From an uncultured Flavobacteriaceae bacterium (lineage in GTDB: Bacteria; Bacteroidota; Bacteroidia; Flavobacteriales; Flavobacteriaceae): DNA of 64,000 bases. Where the stretch lies: NCBI GenBank assembly GCA_947494205.1, contig CANLUH010000017.1, positions 1 through 64,000 on the forward strand, in the 5' to 3' direction. The notes beneath the pieces were generated by a model, which saw only the letters and a program-made list of their open reading frames with translations, did no database searches and was not told the origin of the DNA. A program made the position numbers and the translations under genes. Below, piece by piece: positions 18,631 through 26,322 of this stretch. Each line of letters starts with the position of its first letter. Positions within the stretch are counted from its first letter, which is position 1.

Positions 18631-19119
18631 ATGATGTCAAGATTACTCTTTGCTATTTGTATTCTATGTTTTATGTCTTGTTCAGAAAATGATATAAATG
18701 AATTAGAAACATTTCAAATAACCGAAACTGATACTAGTATAGTTGAAACAGAAATTGAAGTAAGTGTTTTAGAGAAAGTAAATAATTACAGAATTTCTGT
18801 AGGTTTAAATGCTTTAGAAAAAGCAAATGCAATAAAAGAATCTGCGTATAATCATTCTCAGTATATGTTACAAGAAATGATGGCATCTCACGATTTTTTC
18901 TTTAATAGAAGGAGCAGGTTACAAATGGAGGGAGCGATAACAGTTAGTGAGAATGTTGCCTTTGGGTTTACTTCTGCAAGTTCAGTAGTTAATGCATGGA
19001 TAAATAGTGAGTCTCATAGAGTTAATATGGAAGGAGATTATTCTCATTTTAATGTTTCGGTACTTAGAGATAAGGAAACCGGAAAACATTATTTTACATT
19101 AATATTTGTTAAAAAGTAA
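18631..19119 (+). CDS. CAP (SCP/PR1) domain lipoprotein
   Basis: This 162-residue lipoprotein has a signal with lipobox FMSC (Cys about 17), an acidic/Thr spacer, and a compact CAP domain from about residue 45. The domain shows 'VLEKVNNYRISVGLNAL', 'AYNHSQYMLQEMMASHDFFF', 'VSENVAFGF', and 'VVNAWINSESHRVNMEGDYSHFNVS'. The His residues of the usual CAP cavity (in 'NHS' and 'SHR') are present. Bacterial CAP proteins are envelope or secreted and mostly of unknown activity. It is flanked by terminators on both sides, so it is monocistronic. Start at the first of two adjacent Met codons is assumed. Confidence 0.87.
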   Translation: MMSRLLFAICILCFMSCSENDINELETFQITETDTSIVETEIEVSVLEKVNNYRISVGLNALEKANAIKESAYNHSQYMLQEMMASHDFFFNRRSRLQMEGAITVSENVAFGFTSASSVVNAWINSESHRVNMEGDYSHFNVSVLRDKETGKHYFTLIFVKK

Positions 19120-19143
19120 ATACGTAATAAACAAAAAAATGCT

Positions 19144-19177
19144 ATCCCAATTCAATTGAATGAGTTGGGATTTTTTT
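19144..19177 (+). terminator. Terminator after the CAP-domain gene
   Basis: The arms atcccaa (19144-19150) and ttgggat (19165-19171) enclose a smaller palindrome, ttcaattgaa, and the hairpin ends in seven T residues. It lies 25 bp after the stop codon. Confidence 0.8.
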
Positions 19178-19236
19178 ATCTTTAAAAACTTATAAAATTC
19201 AATATTTCTTCTACAAGAAATAAAATACAAAAGACA

Positions 19237-20190
19237 ATGAAAAAACTATTACTATTAGGAATTGCATTAGCACTTTTAGGTTGTAAATCATCAGCAGAAC
19301 ATAAAGAGTCGAAAACGGTAACGATTACAGCTTCCGAAGTCAAAGAAACGGTTGCATTTCTAGCTTCCGATGAATTAAAAGGAAGAAATACAGGAACAGA
19401 AGGTATTGAAACATCTGCCTCTTATGTAGAAAAACAATTAAAATCATATGGATTAAAACCCTATTATGGAACTTATAGAGATCCATTTAAAGCCAATGGA
19501 TTAGATGCTTTTAATGTAGTTGCTTATTTAGAAGGTAATGATGCTAAGTTAAAAGACGAGGTTGTAATATTAGGAGCACATTACGATCATATTGGGCAAA
19601 GCAGCGTTGTAGAAAACGATTCTATAGCAAATGGAGCAAATGATAATGCCGCAGGAACAAGTGCTGTATTAGCTATGGCAAGATATTTTGCGACAAAAAA
19701 GAACAATAAACGTAGTATTATGTTTGTATTGTTTTCTGCAGAAGAAATGGGCCTATTAGGATCAAAGCATTTAGCAAAACGATTAAAGTCGGAAAACTTA
19801 AATCTATATACTATGGTCAATATCGAAATGATAGGTGTACCGTTTAAAGGCAGAGATTATGAAGCTTTTGTAACAGGATACAGTAAATCTAACATGGCAG
19901 AAAAAATAAATGAATATGTAGGAAGCAACTTAATCGGTTTTTCAGATGTTGCAAAAAAGTATAACTTATTTGCACATTCAGATAATTTCCCATTTTATAA
20001 TGAGTTTAAAAAACCGTGTCAAACCATATCGTCTTGCGATTTGTCTAACTACGATTATTATCACCATGTAGATGACGAAATAGATAAGTTAGATTACAAT
20101 CACATGGCAAGCTTAATCAATAAAATGATTCCAGCTATAGAGAAAATGAGTAATACGCCAAACCAAGATATCGTCGTTAATGAAAACTAA
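19237..20190 (+). CDS. M28-family metallopeptidase lipoprotein
   Basis: This 317-residue envelope lipoprotein (lipobox LLGC, Cys about 16) is a di-zinc aminopeptidase of family M28. Metal ligands and catalytic residues are visible: His and Asp in 'GAHYDHIG', Asp in 'NGANDNAAGTSAVL', Glu-Glu in 'FSAEEMGLLGS', Glu/Asp position in 'VNIEMIGV', and the final His in 'YDYYHHVDDEIDKLD'. The upstream 'LASDELKGRNTGTEG' is a common lead-in of this subfamily. It probably trims peptides in the periplasm or at the surface. Its last 11 bases overlap the start of the SDR gene, so the two are translationally coupled. Confidence 0.93.
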   Translation: MKKLLLLGIALALLGCKSSAEHKESKTVTITASEVKETVAFLASDELKGRNTGTEGIETSASYVEKQLKSYGLKPYYGTYRDPFKANGLDAFNVVAYLEGNDAKLKDEVVILGAHYDHIGQSSVVENDSIANGANDNAAGTSAVLAMARYFATKKNNKRSIMFVLFSAEEMGLLGSKHLAKRLKSENLNLYTMVNIEMIGVPFKGRDYEAFVTGYSKSNMAEKINEYVGSNLIGFSDVAKKYNLFAHSDNFPFYNEFKKPCQTISSCDLSNYDYYHHVDDEIDKLDYNHMASLINKMIPAIEKMSNTPNQDIVVNEN

Positions 20191-20866
20191 AAATATAATT
20201 ATAACAGGAACGAGTAGAGGTATTGGTTTCGAACTAGTACACTTGTTTGCAAATCAAGGCCATAATGTGTTAGCCTTATCTCGTAATGAGCAAAAAGTAA
20301 GTAACCTTAATTTTGATAATATACATTCTTTTGCTTTTGATTTATCTAAAGCTGAAGATTACAAAAAAGTTGAAGATTATATAACTACAGAGTGGAAACA
20401 TGTAGATATTTTAATTAACAATGCAGGAACTCTATTAAATAAACCATTTGCAGAAACGACGTTAAATGATTTTGAACACGTATATAAAACAAACGTTTTC
20501 GGAGTAGCAGAAATGACTAGAGTGGTATTGCCTTTTATGGAAAAGGGGAGTCATGTTATCACTGTTAGTTCTATGGGAGGCGTACAAGGTAGTATGAAAT
20601 TCCCTGGTCTATCTGCATACAGTTCTAGTAAAGGGGCGGTAATTACGCTTACAGAACTATTAGCAGAAGAATATAAAGAACAAGGTATAGCATTTAATGT
20701 ATTAGCATTAGGAGCTGTGCAAACTGAAATGTTAGAAGAAGCATTTCCAGGATATGAAGCGCCAACAACAGCTTTAGAAATGGCAAAGTATATTGCTGAT
20801 TTTTCTATTAACGGTAATAAATATTATAACGGAAAACTATTACAAGTTTCTAACTCTACGCCATAA
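20180..20866 (+). CDS. Short-chain dehydrogenase/reductase (SDR)
   Basis: This 228-residue cytoplasmic protein is a classical SDR oxidoreductase. The cofactor loop is 'ITGTSRGIGFEL' at the N-terminus, the structural motif 'NNAGT' follows at about 84, the catalytic Ser is in 'VSSMGG' and the Tyr-Lys pair is in 'YSSSKGAV'. The loop after beta-2 has Arg/Asn ('LSRNEQK'), which suggests NADP(H), though this is inference. The substrate is unknown. It overlaps the M28 peptidase gene by 11 bp and the HAD gene starts 3 bp after it, so M28, SDR and HAD form one operon. Confidence 0.93.
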   Translation: MKTKNIIITGTSRGIGFELVHLFANQGHNVLALSRNEQKVSNLNFDNIHSFAFDLSKAEDYKKVEDYITTEWKHVDILINNAGTLLNKPFAETTLNDFEHVYKTNVFGVAEMTRVVLPFMEKGSHVITVSSMGGVQGSMKFPGLSAYSSSKGAVITLTELLAEEYKEQGIAFNVLALGAVQTEMLEEAFPGYEAPTTALEMAKYIADFSINGNKYYNGKLLQVSNSTP

Positions 20867-20869
20867 TAG

Positions 20870-21508
20870 ATGGGTAAGTATAAGTGCGTAATTTTCGATT
20901 GCGATGGTGTTTTAGTCGATAGCGAAACTTTAGGTAATACTGTTTTAGTAACCATGGCAAATGCTTTGGGAGCAAACATAAATTTAGAATATGCTTTAAA
21001 ACACTTTAAAGGAGGAACTATTCAAGGTGTTGTTAAACAAATAGAGGTATTAATAGGTAAGCCAGCACCTAACAATTTTATAGATAACTATCGTAAAACT
21101 AGTTATGAACTCTTTAAAAAAGAAATACAACCCGTTAAAGGTATTGTAGAAGTGCTAAATAATATAAAGCAGCCTTTTTGTGTAGCGTCTAGCGGACCTG
21201 AAGAGAAAATAAAACTGAATTTGGAATGTACGGGACTTTTAAATTATTTTGAAAATAAGATATTTAGCTGCTACACAATACAGAAATGGAAACCAGACCC
21301 TGCCGTTTTTCTCTGGGCAGCAGAAACTATGGGTTATAACCCAGAAGAGTGTGTGGTTATAGAAGATAGTATTACTGGTGTAAGAGCAGCAAGAAATGGA
21401 GGTTTTGATGCCTTTGGGTTTACTGAACACGATTATAATAACGAATTAGAAAAAGAAGCTACACTTACGTTCGATAAAATGGAGCAATTAATACGTTTAC
21501 TTAAATAA
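20870..21508 (+). CDS. HAD-superfamily hydrolase (beta-phosphoglucomutase-like)
   Basis: This 212-residue cytoplasmic phosphatase has all HAD motifs. Motif I is 'IFDCDGVLVDSE' with the nucleophile and acid Asp residues, motif II Ser is in 'CVASSGP', motif III Lys is in 'WKPDPAVF', and motif IV is 'CVVIEDSITGVRAA'. The helical cap after motif I is of the beta-phosphoglucomutase/phosphoglycolate-phosphatase type. The motif II position has 'SSGP', as in several sugar-phosphate phosphatases of this group. The substrate is probably a small phosphorylated sugar, but this cannot be proved here. It is the third gene of the M28-SDR-HAD run. Confidence 0.92.
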   Translation: MGKYKCVIFDCDGVLVDSETLGNTVLVTMANALGANINLEYALKHFKGGTIQGVVKQIEVLIGKPAPNNFIDNYRKTSYELFKKEIQPVKGIVEVLNNIKQPFCVASSGPEEKIKLNLECTGLLNYFENKIFSCYTIQKWKPDPAVFLWAAETMGYNPEECVVIEDSITGVRAARNGGFDAFGFTEHDYNNELEKEATLTFDKMEQLIRLLK

Positions 21509-21534
21509 GTAGGCATATACAAAAAATAAAAACA

Positions 21535-22089
21535 ATGTCATTAACACCGTCTAATCCATTTCCAATAGGAACACAAGCGCCAGATTTTACTTTGCAAGAT
21601 ACTGTTTCTGGTAAATCATTAACATTACAACAGTTAAAGGGAGCAAAAGGAACCGTTATACTATTTATATGTAACCATTGTCCTTTTGTAGTTCATGTAA
21701 ACGAGGCGTTAGTTAAATTAGCTAATGACTATATAAAACAAGGTTTTGGATTTATTGCTATAAGTAGTAATGATGTAGAAAACTATCCGCAGGACAGTCC
21801 AGAGTTAATGAAGCATATAGCCGAACGGTTACAATACCCTTTTCCATATTTATACGACGAAACTCAAGAAGTTGCAAAAGCTTATGATGCAGCGTGTACA
21901 CCAGATTTTTATGTTTTTAATGCGGATTTAAAAGCGACATATCATGGGCAATTAGATGATTCTAGGCCAGGTAATGGGAAACCATTAACAGGACAGGATA
22001 TACGTAATGCTTTAAATGCCATATTAAATAATGATAGCCCTTTAGAAAACCAAAAACCAAGTATTGGTTGCAATATTAAATGGAAATAA
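21535..22089 (+). CDS. Thioredoxin-family (AhpC/TSA-like) protein
   Basis: This 184-residue protein has a peroxiredoxin/thioredoxin-like fold: 'GTQAPDFTLQDTVSGKSLTL', then the redox block 'FICNHCPFVVHVNE' with a Cys-x-x-Cys, then 'GFIAISSNDVENYPQDSP' and 'ACTPDFYVFNADL' with the cis-Pro. The CNHCPF form marks a distinct thioredoxin-like subfamily common in Bacteroidota and Proteobacteria. No signal peptide is seen, so it should be cytoplasmic. It lies 26 bp after the HAD gene and may be in the same transcript. It converges on the lipoprotein gene at 22094. Confidence 0.9.
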   Translation: MSLTPSNPFPIGTQAPDFTLQDTVSGKSLTLQQLKGAKGTVILFICNHCPFVVHVNEALVKLANDYIKQGFGFIAISSNDVENYPQDSPELMKHIAERLQYPFPYLYDETQEVAKAYDAACTPDFYVFNADLKATYHGQLDDSRPGNGKPLTGQDIRNALNAILNNDSPLENQKPSIGCNIKWK

Positions 22090-22093
22090 ATCT

Positions 22094-22624
22094 CTAATCA
22101 ATTTTAGAGAATTGTATTTTATTTGTTTTTACAGAGCTACCCTCTATGATTACTATTTTGCTAATAATAAAGGCATTTAATGAGTCTTTAACTGTTTTGT
22201 TTTCTGAAACAAGATTAAAATGAAGTGTCATTTTTAGTATAGAATCTGATACCTTTTCTATATTGCCTTTTTGTAAGATATTTTCAATAGAAGTCGTAGA
22301 ATCTAAAAACTTTAGATTTGTGTTTTTTTGAATTAAAGTGCGTAACTGTGCTTCTATATCCTCTTTAAATTCTGGGTGCTGTTGTTTTAAATGTACTAAA
22401 TCTGAAACTTCTTTCAATTTGGTGATAGCTAAATTTTGATATTCGTTACTTGTAGAGCTCTCAATATTATAATTAAATTTCAACTCCTTTTCTGCTATCT
22501 CATATTCGTAAATATCTTCTTCTTCTAAAGCTTCAACAGCATTAATATCCATGCTTTTTGGAGCATGATTCTTTGCACAAGACACAATAATTAACCCTAG
22601 AAATATGTAGATTATCTTTCTCAT
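22094..22624 (-). CDS. Lipoprotein of unknown function
   Basis: No family is recognised. The 176-residue product has a lipoprotein signal with lipobox IVSC (Cys about 16), then an acidic stretch ('NAVEALEEEDIYEYEIAEKE') and a largely helical and polar remainder. Its start overlaps the stop of the upstream membrane-protein gene by 4 bp (ATGA), so the two are translationally coupled and likely act together in the envelope. The gene converges on the thioredoxin-family gene with 4 bp between stops. The function is unknown. Confidence 0.75.
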   Translation of the reverse strand: MRKIIYIFLGLIIVSCAKNHAPKSMDINAVEALEEEDIYEYEIAEKELKFNYNIESSTSNEYQNLAITKLKEVSDLVHLKQQHPEFKEDIEAQLRTLIQKNTNLKFLDSTTSIENILQKGNIEKVSDSILKMTLHFNLVSENKTVKDSLNAFIISKIVIIEGSSVKTNKIQFSKID

Positions 22625-23514
22625 TTCATCATAAATTTAAGAGTTACTATTTTACCATCTTTCAATGTTTTGTCTAATATTTTAATCCGTTTTAAGCTTT
22701 TAGTAGGGATGGTTAGTGTTCTAATAAATTCGGCTTTAGAATATATTTCTACACCAATATTATTTTCGTACAGCTGATAAATGGTTGCGTTATCTGCAAA
22801 AAGCGTATTCAATTTTTGCTTGTGTTTTTTCCAATCTTTAACATTGCCATTAGTATAATAATGTAGCATTAAAGCATAATCGTCTGGTTTTAGTTTTACA
22901 ACCTGATTAGTATTAGAACTAATACGTCTAACAATAGTATCTGTTTTATGGTAAGGAGATTGTACCACAAAGGTAATAGCGTCTTCTTTTGTTTTGTAAG
23001 TAAAGCAACCTAAACTATCTGTTTTTAAGTAGATAGGCGATTCGTTGTTTTGTAATATTTTAATATCTAAAACGGTTTTAGTAATCGCTTCGTTTTTAAT
23101 ATCATCGAGAAAACAAAATTCGAATGTGTTTTTTGCTGTTACTACACTATAAACTAAAAAACTTATTGGTAAAATAAGTAAAGTCCATAACCATTTTTTA
23201 GAACGTGTTCTAGATGATATTTCAATTTGCCTATTTGCCGTTTTAAAAGCATTCCAATTATCGTAACCAACATATTTACTTAGTAGATTAAGAATATCTA
23301 TTCTAGGTAATTTTTCAGGCGTTTTTTTTATATAAGTATAAAACCATTTTTCACTAACCTTAGCTTTTAATTTCTGAAATAAATCTTCCTGAAAAGTAGA
23401 AATGGTTTCACCCTTCCAGTCTTCAATAGCTTCAGGAGTGCTATAGTTTTCAGAAAACGTATGATGAATCTGCTGTTTTAACAGTTGAAAAAGATATGTG
23501 TCTTCAGTAGTCAA
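22621..23514 (-). CDS. Single-pass membrane protein of unknown function
   Basis: No named family is recognised. Of 297 residues, the first 100 are predicted soluble and mostly helical, ending in 'LPRIDILNLLSKYVGYDNW', a pattern I associate with Bacteroidota membrane proteins of unknown role. One hydrophobic segment at about 108-125 ('WLWTLLILPISFLVYSV') follows, then a C-terminal domain of about 170 residues, part of which ('SLGCFTYKTKEDAITFVVQSPYHKTDTIVRR') looks like a carboxypeptidase-regulatory-type beta-sandwich. With no signal peptide, the N-terminus is probably cytoplasmic and the C-terminus periplasmic. It is coupled to the lipoprotein gene downstream. Confidence 0.7.
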   Translation of the reverse strand: MTTEDTYLFQLLKQQIHHTFSENYSTPEAIEDWKGETISTFQEDLFQKLKAKVSEKWFYTYIKKTPEKLPRIDILNLLSKYVGYDNWNAFKTANRQIEISSRTRSKKWLWTLLILPISFLVYSVVTAKNTFEFCFLDDIKNEAITKTVLDIKILQNNESPIYLKTDSLGCFTYKTKEDAITFVVQSPYHKTDTIVRRISSNTNQVVKLKPDDYALMLHYYTNGNVKDWKKHKQKLNTLFADNATIYQLYENNIGVEIYSKAEFIRTLTIPTKSLKRIKILDKTLKDGKIVTLKFMMK

Positions 23515-23580
23515 AAATAAATAACTATTTAATTTTCAGGGTTTTAAAAATTGTAAAACGATTTACAAATGCTTTGCAAG

Positions 23581-23595
23581 TGCTTTTCAAAAGCA
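23581..23595. promoter_or_regulatory. Palindrome in the divergent spacer, possible operator
   Basis: tgcttttcaaaagca is a perfect 7-bp palindrome around one central base. The preceding 13 bases (aatgctttgcaag) are an imperfect direct copy of its left part. It lies between two divergent genes and 16 bp before the -7 candidate at 23612. A regulator-binding role is inference. Confidence 0.35.
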
Positions 23596-23611
23596 AAATA
23601 CAAAATAAAGA

Positions 23612-23619
23612 TAGGTTTG
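23612..23619 (+). promoter_or_regulatory. Candidate -7 element for the DUF4349 gene
   Basis: TAGGTTTG fits TAnnTTTG, 38 bp before the start codon at 23658. No TTG lies at the -33 position; the palindrome at 23581-23595 occupies that area. Confidence 0.45.
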
Positions 23620-23657
23620 CTGTATTAATACCATATCTCATTTAAAAATATAATATT

Positions 23658-24551
23658 ATGACTACAAAACAATTAAACGTATTAAAGAATCTTATAATAA
23701 CAATTATAGGATTTACAATTTTATCTTGTAATAATAGAAGTTATAAAGAAGAAGTAGCTGCAGAATCTTCATATATAGATAACGACTACAAAGCAGTAAC
23801 TATTGAAGAGAAGGACATTAGTAGTCTTGAATATTCTTATACAAATCCAATATCATCTATTACAGAGAAGATAAAAACCCCAAAGGATTTAAAAATTATA
23901 AAATCGGCTTCAACACGTTACAAAGTAAAGAATGTAAAAGAAGCAACACGTGCTATAAAAAGTATGGTAAGTAAATACAATGCTTATATCTCCGATTTAA
24001 GATTAGAAAACAACCTGTATTCTAAAGAAAATAGATTTACTATTAAAGTTCCTAATATGCATTTTGATGCCGTTATGGATTCCATAAATACTGTAGCTGA
24101 ATTTGTTGACTATGAAAACATAACGACCAAAGATGTAACAGAAGAGTATGTAGATTTAGAAACACGATTAAAAACAAAACTAGAAGTAAAAGCGCGTTAC
24201 GAAGCCATTTTAAGAAAAAATGCAAAAACGGTTGAAGATATTTTAAAAACCGAAGATAAATTACGAGTAATACAAGAAGAAATTGAAGCGAGCCAGGGGC
24301 GATTAAAATACCTAACTAATAAAGTGTCTTTTAGTACCATACAAATAGATTTATACGAAACAGTAGAGTATAAAAAAGAACCAGAAGTCTACAGTAAAAC
24401 GTTTTGGAGTAAAACAAAATCTAGTTTATCTAACGGAATGTATGCTATAGAAGTTGTGTTTTTAGGACTAATTAATATTTGGCCATTATTAATTATAGGA
24501 GCCTTGGCTTTCATATTTATAAGAAAGCGATTAAAAAAGAAGAAAAGCTAG
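23658..24551 (+). CDS. DUF4349-family lipoprotein with C-terminal membrane segment
   Basis: This 297-residue protein matches the DUF4349 family. It has a signal with lipobox ILSC (Cys about 24). The conserved block starts near residue 85 ('TRYKVKNVKEATRAIKSM'), continues with 'FTIKVPNMHFDAVMDSIN' and 'DVTEEYVDLETRLKTKLEV', and passes into a coiled coil ('DILKTEDKLRVIQEEIEA'). A transmembrane helix lies near 264-287 and a Lys/Arg-rich end follows. The topology suggests a periplasmic coiled-coil protein held at the inner membrane. The family has no established activity. It is a single-gene unit with a strong terminator at 24566. Confidence 0.87.
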   Translation: MTTKQLNVLKNLIITIIGFTILSCNNRSYKEEVAAESSYIDNDYKAVTIEEKDISSLEYSYTNPISSITEKIKTPKDLKIIKSASTRYKVKNVKEATRAIKSMVSKYNAYISDLRLENNLYSKENRFTIKVPNMHFDAVMDSINTVAEFVDYENITTKDVTEEYVDLETRLKTKLEVKARYEAILRKNAKTVEDILKTEDKLRVIQEEIEASQGRLKYLTNKVSFSTIQIDLYETVEYKKEPEVYSKTFWSKTKSSLSNGMYAIEVVFLGLINIWPLLIIGALAFIFIRKRLKKKKS

Positions 24552-24565
24552 TATAAATTGAATAT

Positions 24566-24601
24566 AAAATAGAAAATATGACCATCATATTTTCTATTTT
24601 T
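24566..24601 (+). terminator. Terminator of the DUF4349 gene, overlapping the ctlX promoter
   Basis: A 16-bp perfect hairpin (24566-24581 with 24585-24600, loop cca) starts 15 bp after the stop codon. Its 3' arm ends in tatttt and overlaps the -7 element of ctlX at 24595-24602. Confidence 0.75.
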
Positions 24602-24602
24602 G
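24595..24602 (+). promoter_or_regulatory. Candidate -7 element for ctlX
   Basis: TATTTTTG matches TAnnTTTG, 19 bp before the ctlX ATG. It is built into the 3' arm of the upstream terminator hairpin. No TTG is visible at -33. Confidence 0.5.
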
Positions 24603-24621
24603 CATTCTAAATTTGTAAATA

Positions 24622-25557
24622 ATGCAACAAACAACAAACACTATATTAATGATTCGTCCTATAGGATTTAGGATGAATGAGCAAACCGCTGTAAATAACT
24701 ATTACCAAAAAGTAATAGATAATTTATTACCAGAAACGGTAAATACAAAAGCACAACAAGAGTTTGATGCTTATGTAGAGAAATTAAGAGGCGTAGGAAT
24801 AAATGTAGTGGTTGTAGACGATACTAAGGAGTTTGATACACCCGATTCTATTTTTCCAAATAACTGGGTATCTTTTCACGAAAATGGTAATGTAGGTTTA
24901 TATCCTATGTTTGCGGAAAATAGAAGAGTAGAGCGTCGAGAAGATGTTTTGGAGGCATTAGAATCTCAAGGATTTAAAATAGAGAATATAGTAGATTATA
25001 CTTCTGCAGAAGAAGAAGGTGTGTTTTTAGAAGGTACAGGAAGTCTATTATTAGATCGTAAAAACAGAAAAGCATATTGTGCTTTATCTCCAAGAGCAGA
25101 CGAAGACTTATTTATAGAATTCTGTGAAGATTTTGAATATACTCCTGTAATTTTTACAGCTAATCAAACGGTAGAAGGAAAACGTAAAGCGATTTATCAT
25201 ACCAATGTTATGATGTGTTTAGCAGAAACCTTTGCTGTAATCTGTTTAGATTGTATAGACGATAAAAAAGAACGTAAGCTAGTAGTTAAGCATTTAACCG
25301 AGGATGGTAAAGAAGTAATACGTATTACAGAAGACCAAGTAAATAATTTTGCTGGTAATATGTTACAGGTAAAAGGAAAAAATGATGAACTATTTTTAAT
25401 AATGAGCCAGGCTGCTTACGATTCGTTATCTAAAGCACAAGTAAATATTATAGAAAAACACTGTAAAATTTTATCAAGCTCTCTAGATACTATTGAAGCA
25501 TGTGGCGGAGGAAGCGCACGTTGTATGATGGCAGAGGTGTTTTTGCCAAAAGCGTAA
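24622..25557 (+). CDS. ctlX: Citrulline-utilisation hydrolase CtlX (amidinotransferase fold)
   Basis: CtlX belongs to the guanidino-group-modifying superfamily, with arginine deiminases and dimethylargininases. The 311-residue protein opens with 'ILMIRPIGFRMNEQTAVNNYYQ', the typical CtlX start, and has 'DSIFPNNWVSFHENG', 'FLEGTGSLLLDRKNRKAY', the catalytic His block 'IYHTNVMMCLAETFAVIC', and the C-terminal nucleophile Cys in 'IEACGGGSARCMMAE'. It is cytoplasmic. The assigned role is in citrulline or arginine-related catabolism; the substrate is known by family assignment, not by this sequence. It converges on the TauE/SafE gene with 3 bp between stops. Confidence 0.92.
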   Translation: MQQTTNTILMIRPIGFRMNEQTAVNNYYQKVIDNLLPETVNTKAQQEFDAYVEKLRGVGINVVVVDDTKEFDTPDSIFPNNWVSFHENGNVGLYPMFAENRRVERREDVLEALESQGFKIENIVDYTSAEEEGVFLEGTGSLLLDRKNRKAYCALSPRADEDLFIEFCEDFEYTPVIFTANQTVEGKRKAIYHTNVMMCLAETFAVICLDCIDDKKERKLVVKHLTEDGKEVIRITEDQVNNFAGNMLQVKGKNDELFLIMSQAAYDSLSKAQVNIIEKHCKILSSSLDTIEACGGGSARCMMAEVFLPKA

Positions 25558-25560
25558 ATA

Positions 25561-26319
25561 CTATTTGAATAAATAAATTAATGCTATACTAATTAGTATT
25601 AAAGCATATATGGAAGTAAAGGTTTTTTTAGAGGCTTTGCTTCCTTTTTTTGCGCCAAAATAATTGGCTACAAAATAGCTAAAAAATAAAATAAGAACTA
25701 GTTCCCAGTTTATAGATAGCTCCTTGTTGTATTTAATAAAAGCGCCATAACTTACAGGAGGAATTAATATAGATAAACTTAATGCCCGAGCAAATTCCTT
25801 TTTTAATTTAAATAAACTAGTAAGAATCGGTACCATTAATACGCCAGCACCTATACCAAAAAGACCGCCTAACGTTCCGGTAATTGAAGCTAAAATAAAA
25901 ATCCATAATAAAGGCACTTGTTCTATTTCTTGAGACGGAGTTCTTTGTTTTTTTATAACAAGCGAATTAATTTGAATAGCAGCAATTATAATAAGTAATA
26001 TAGCAAAGTAAATAGAGAGATTAGTTTCACCAATTTTAAAAGCGCCTATAGCTCCAAAATAGGAAAAAAGACAATAGGAGAGTACACCTATAATAATGCT
26101 TGTCCATTGTTTTTTAACGTAATCGTAAAGCGATAATACACCTAAAAGACTCATGGGGCCTAACATCATAGTTAAAATATTACCCTGTGCCATTAATTGA
26201 GACATGCCACAAACGAGTACTAAAAAAGACACTAAAAAAGGACCGCCGCCTATACCTGCATAACCGCCAATGTAACCAACCGAAATACCTAATATAACAT
26301 AGATGAATACATCACACAT
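25561..26319 (-). CDS. Sulfite exporter TauE/SafE family permease
   Basis: This 252-residue inner-membrane protein has about eight hydrophobic segments and the two Gly/Pro-rich repeats of the TauE/SafE (DUF81) family: 'GYIGGYAGIGGGPFLVSFLV' near the start and 'GTLGGLFGIGAGVLMVPIL' in the second half. Members move small anions such as sulfite, sulfonates or sulfoacetate, but substrate cannot be told here. It starts 3 bp after the TPR kinase gene stop and is therefore in one transcript with that sensor kinase. A link between sensing and transport is inference. Confidence 0.92.
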   Translation of the reverse strand: MCDVFIYVILGISVGYIGGYAGIGGGPFLVSFLVLVCGMSQLMAQGNILTMMLGPMSLLGVLSLYDYVKKQWTSIIIGVLSYCLFSYFGAIGAFKIGETNLSIYFAILLIIIAAIQINSLVIKKQRTPSQEIEQVPLLWIFILASITGTLGGLFGIGAGVLMVPILTSLFKLKKEFARALSLSILIPPVSYGAFIKYNKELSINWELVLILFFSYFVANYFGAKKGSKASKKTFTSIYALILISIALIYLFK

Positions 26320-26322
26320 ATA

